Source: Rhizobium sp. CIAT894
GTDB lineage: Bacteria; Pseudomonadota; Alphaproteobacteria; Rhizobiales; Rhizobiaceae
DNA: 64,000 bases
Direction of reading: 5' to 3'
Assembly (NCBI RefSeq): GCF_000172795.2
Contig: NZ_CP020947.1
Span: 2,483,001-2,547,000 of the forward strand
In this document: piece by piece, positions 63,064-64,000 of the stretch
How the letters are laid out: every line of letters begins with the position of its first letter
Numbering within the stretch: position 1 is the first letter of the stretch
Made by a program: the position numbers and the translations under genes
The notes under the pieces: generated by a model
The model's input: the letters and a program-made list of their open reading frames with translations, nothing else
What the model was told of the DNA's origin: nothing
The model's database searches: none

Positions 63064-63798
63064 TCAACCAGCCTGCGGCGGCTGATCGAGATCTCCCATG
63101 ACGATCAGCGCGCCGATCACTGTGCCGCCCGCATCGCGCAGCGGTGACATGCGACAACGCACTTGCCGCGATCCGCCGCTGCCGGCTGAGCGCTCATAGG
63201 TGTAGTCGATCTGGCCGCCGGCAAAACAGGTGTCGAGCTTCTGCTTGGCGCATTCGGCAAACCGCTTCTCGCCAATGAATTCGGAAAGATGACGGCCGAT
63301 CAGTTCCATCGGCTTTTTGTTGAGATAGGCGCTGTTGGCCGGATTGGAATAGAGGTAGCGGTAATCCCTCGTCAGCACTGCCACCCGGTCCGGCATGCTG
63401 TCAAGGATCACCGCATTGAGAAACTGGCCGTTATCGGTATCCGGTACGTAGGCCGCCGGCGGCGCGATGCGCACGTCCTGCGGCGAAGGCACGCGCCAGT
63501 CCGGCCCATGCGTCCCGAAATAGCGGTCGAGCAGAAAGGAAAGTACCGTCGTGTGTTCGGTGACGCTGGCGCTGTCGTCGGCGTCCTGGCCGATGAGATG
63601 CGTCACAAACTGCAGCTGCATGTAGACTTCGAGCAGATTGACCGCCCGGTGAGCGAGGATCGCTTCGACCAGCGGCTCGACATGGCGGTCGAGGGCCGTG
63701 ACGCGCTGATCGTCGCCCAGGCGTATGGCGTCCTCGATTTGCGTACAGCGCAAGGAAAAAGCTCGAAAAAGCTCCAGCAAGACGCCTTCAACTCCCAT
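63064..63798 (-). CDS. PAS-domain protein
   Basis: 244 residues. An N-terminal helical region (about 1-80) is followed by a PAS domain (about 125-235): ILDSMPDRVAVLTRDYRYLY, NPANSAYLNKKPMELIGRHL and QVRCRMSPLRDAGGTVIGAL. There is no kinase, cyclase or DNA-binding output domain, so it probably works through a partner protein. ATG 63798 lies far from any GGAGG, so the start is provisional. It is convergent with the VOC gene. Confidence 0.82.
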   Translation of the reverse strand: MGVEGVLLELFRAFSLRCTQIEDAIRLGDDQRVTALDRHVEPLVEAILAHRAVNLLEVYMQLQFVTHLIGQDADDSASVTEHTTVLSFLLDRYFGTHGPDWRVPSPQDVRIAPPAAYVPDTDNGQFLNAVILDSMPDRVAVLTRDYRYLYSNPANSAYLNKKPMELIGRHLSEFIGEKRFAECAKQKLDTCFAGGQIDYTYERSAGSGGSRQVRCRMSPLRDAGGTVIGALIVMGDLDQPPQAG

Positions 63799-64000
63799 TG
63801 TCCCAAGAGACGAGTCCGAAACCTGACCTGGCTACACCTCTAAAATGCGCCTTGCAGTAGACATTATTCGCGCTTTGGTGGTGACGGGTAACATGAAGTG
63901 TACCTGGTTTCAATCCGAGGGCACCTGCCGCTTTTCACCGCTGATAAATTAGGGTGGACCTTTTCATCTCGAACGGGTTTCAGATTTCATGCCTGACGCC
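63799..64000. other. Right-edge region, no confirmed gene
   Basis: Contains an ATG at 63989 that could start a gene continuing past the window (4 codons visible, no ribosome binding site) and a 19-codon frame at 63892-63951; neither can be judged. Confidence 0.3.

Noticed and set aside
63892..63951. 19-codon peptide near the right edge
   Set aside because: Too short and with only a weak upstream signal; cannot be distinguished from chance.

Overview
The window is a gene-dense, GC-rich chromosomal segment of an alphaproteobacterium, most likely Rhizobium (R. etli / R. leguminosarum group). The evidence is the RopA-type porin, the Usg-like protein, rhizobial cobalamin genes, HisJ/HisQM-type uptake genes, a CUT1 sugar operon and RIME-like palindromic repeats. 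I found no tRNA, rRNA, CRISPR array, insertion sequence or prophage. Functions come from reading motifs and family resemblance; no database search was run.

Layout. 1-3.1 kb: a sensor kinase running off the left edge, a double-domain KaiC-like ATPase and a LysR regulator. 3.2-5.5 kb: cupin, aldo/keto reductase, glutathione transferase and a 42-residue peptide. 5.6-11 kb: an OmpR/EnvZ-type two-component pair behind a Tat-exported hydrolase, divergent from a DipZ-like thiol-redox protein; the shared promoter region carries tandem 10-bp repeats typical of OmpR-family sites. 11-16.2 kb: an OmpA-domain protein with a long charged linker, then a polar amino-acid ABC transporter without an ATPase gene. 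16.4-21.9 kb: Usg-like and DUF2270 proteins, a methyltransferase, and two convergent operons that each carry an ArsR regulator overlapping an AHSA1/SRPBCC gene. 22-25.8 kb: alkanesulfonate monooxygenase, a short MGMT-like protein lacking the catalytic cysteine, a beta-hydroxyacid dehydrogenase and an AlkD-like DNA glycosylase.

25.8-32.2 kb: LysR, RopA-like porin with a long upstream region, Lrp regulator, uracil-DNA-glycosylase-fold protein, nuclease, and a sensor kinase split by an in-frame TAA between its HisKA and ATPase domains. 32.2-35.6 kb: diacylglycerol kinase, divergent cobT and cobS, DUF1289, and a retropepsin-like protease. 35.6-40.3 kb: a small EamA-type carrier whose Shine-Dalgarno lies in a predicted leader structure, LysR, an SDR lacking the catalytic Tyr/Lys, and an ABC-2 exporter.

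40.7-54.3 kb is one catabolic unit for plant hemicellulose oligosaccharides: a divergent LacI regulator, a CUT1 transporter (binding protein, two permeases, ATPase), GH2 beta-mannosidase, sugar isomerase, Gfo/Idh/MocA dehydrogenase, aldo/keto reductase and GH43 beta-xylosidase, with palindromic elements at several intercistronic junctions.

54.4-64 kb is more accessory: an unknown membrane protein, the relic of a LysR gene, a three-gene run (C39-like peptidase, second-type D-Ala-D-Ala ligase, small P-loop NTPase), a methyltransferase, two GNAT acetyltransferases, a frameshifted nitrilase remnant, gnd, and an AraC/SRPBCC/VOC group followed by a PAS protein. The best leads are the C39-Ddl-NTPase run, the structured leader at 35.66 kb, the paired OmpR-like boxes at 9 kb, the interrupted kinase and the cysteine-less MGMT-like protein.
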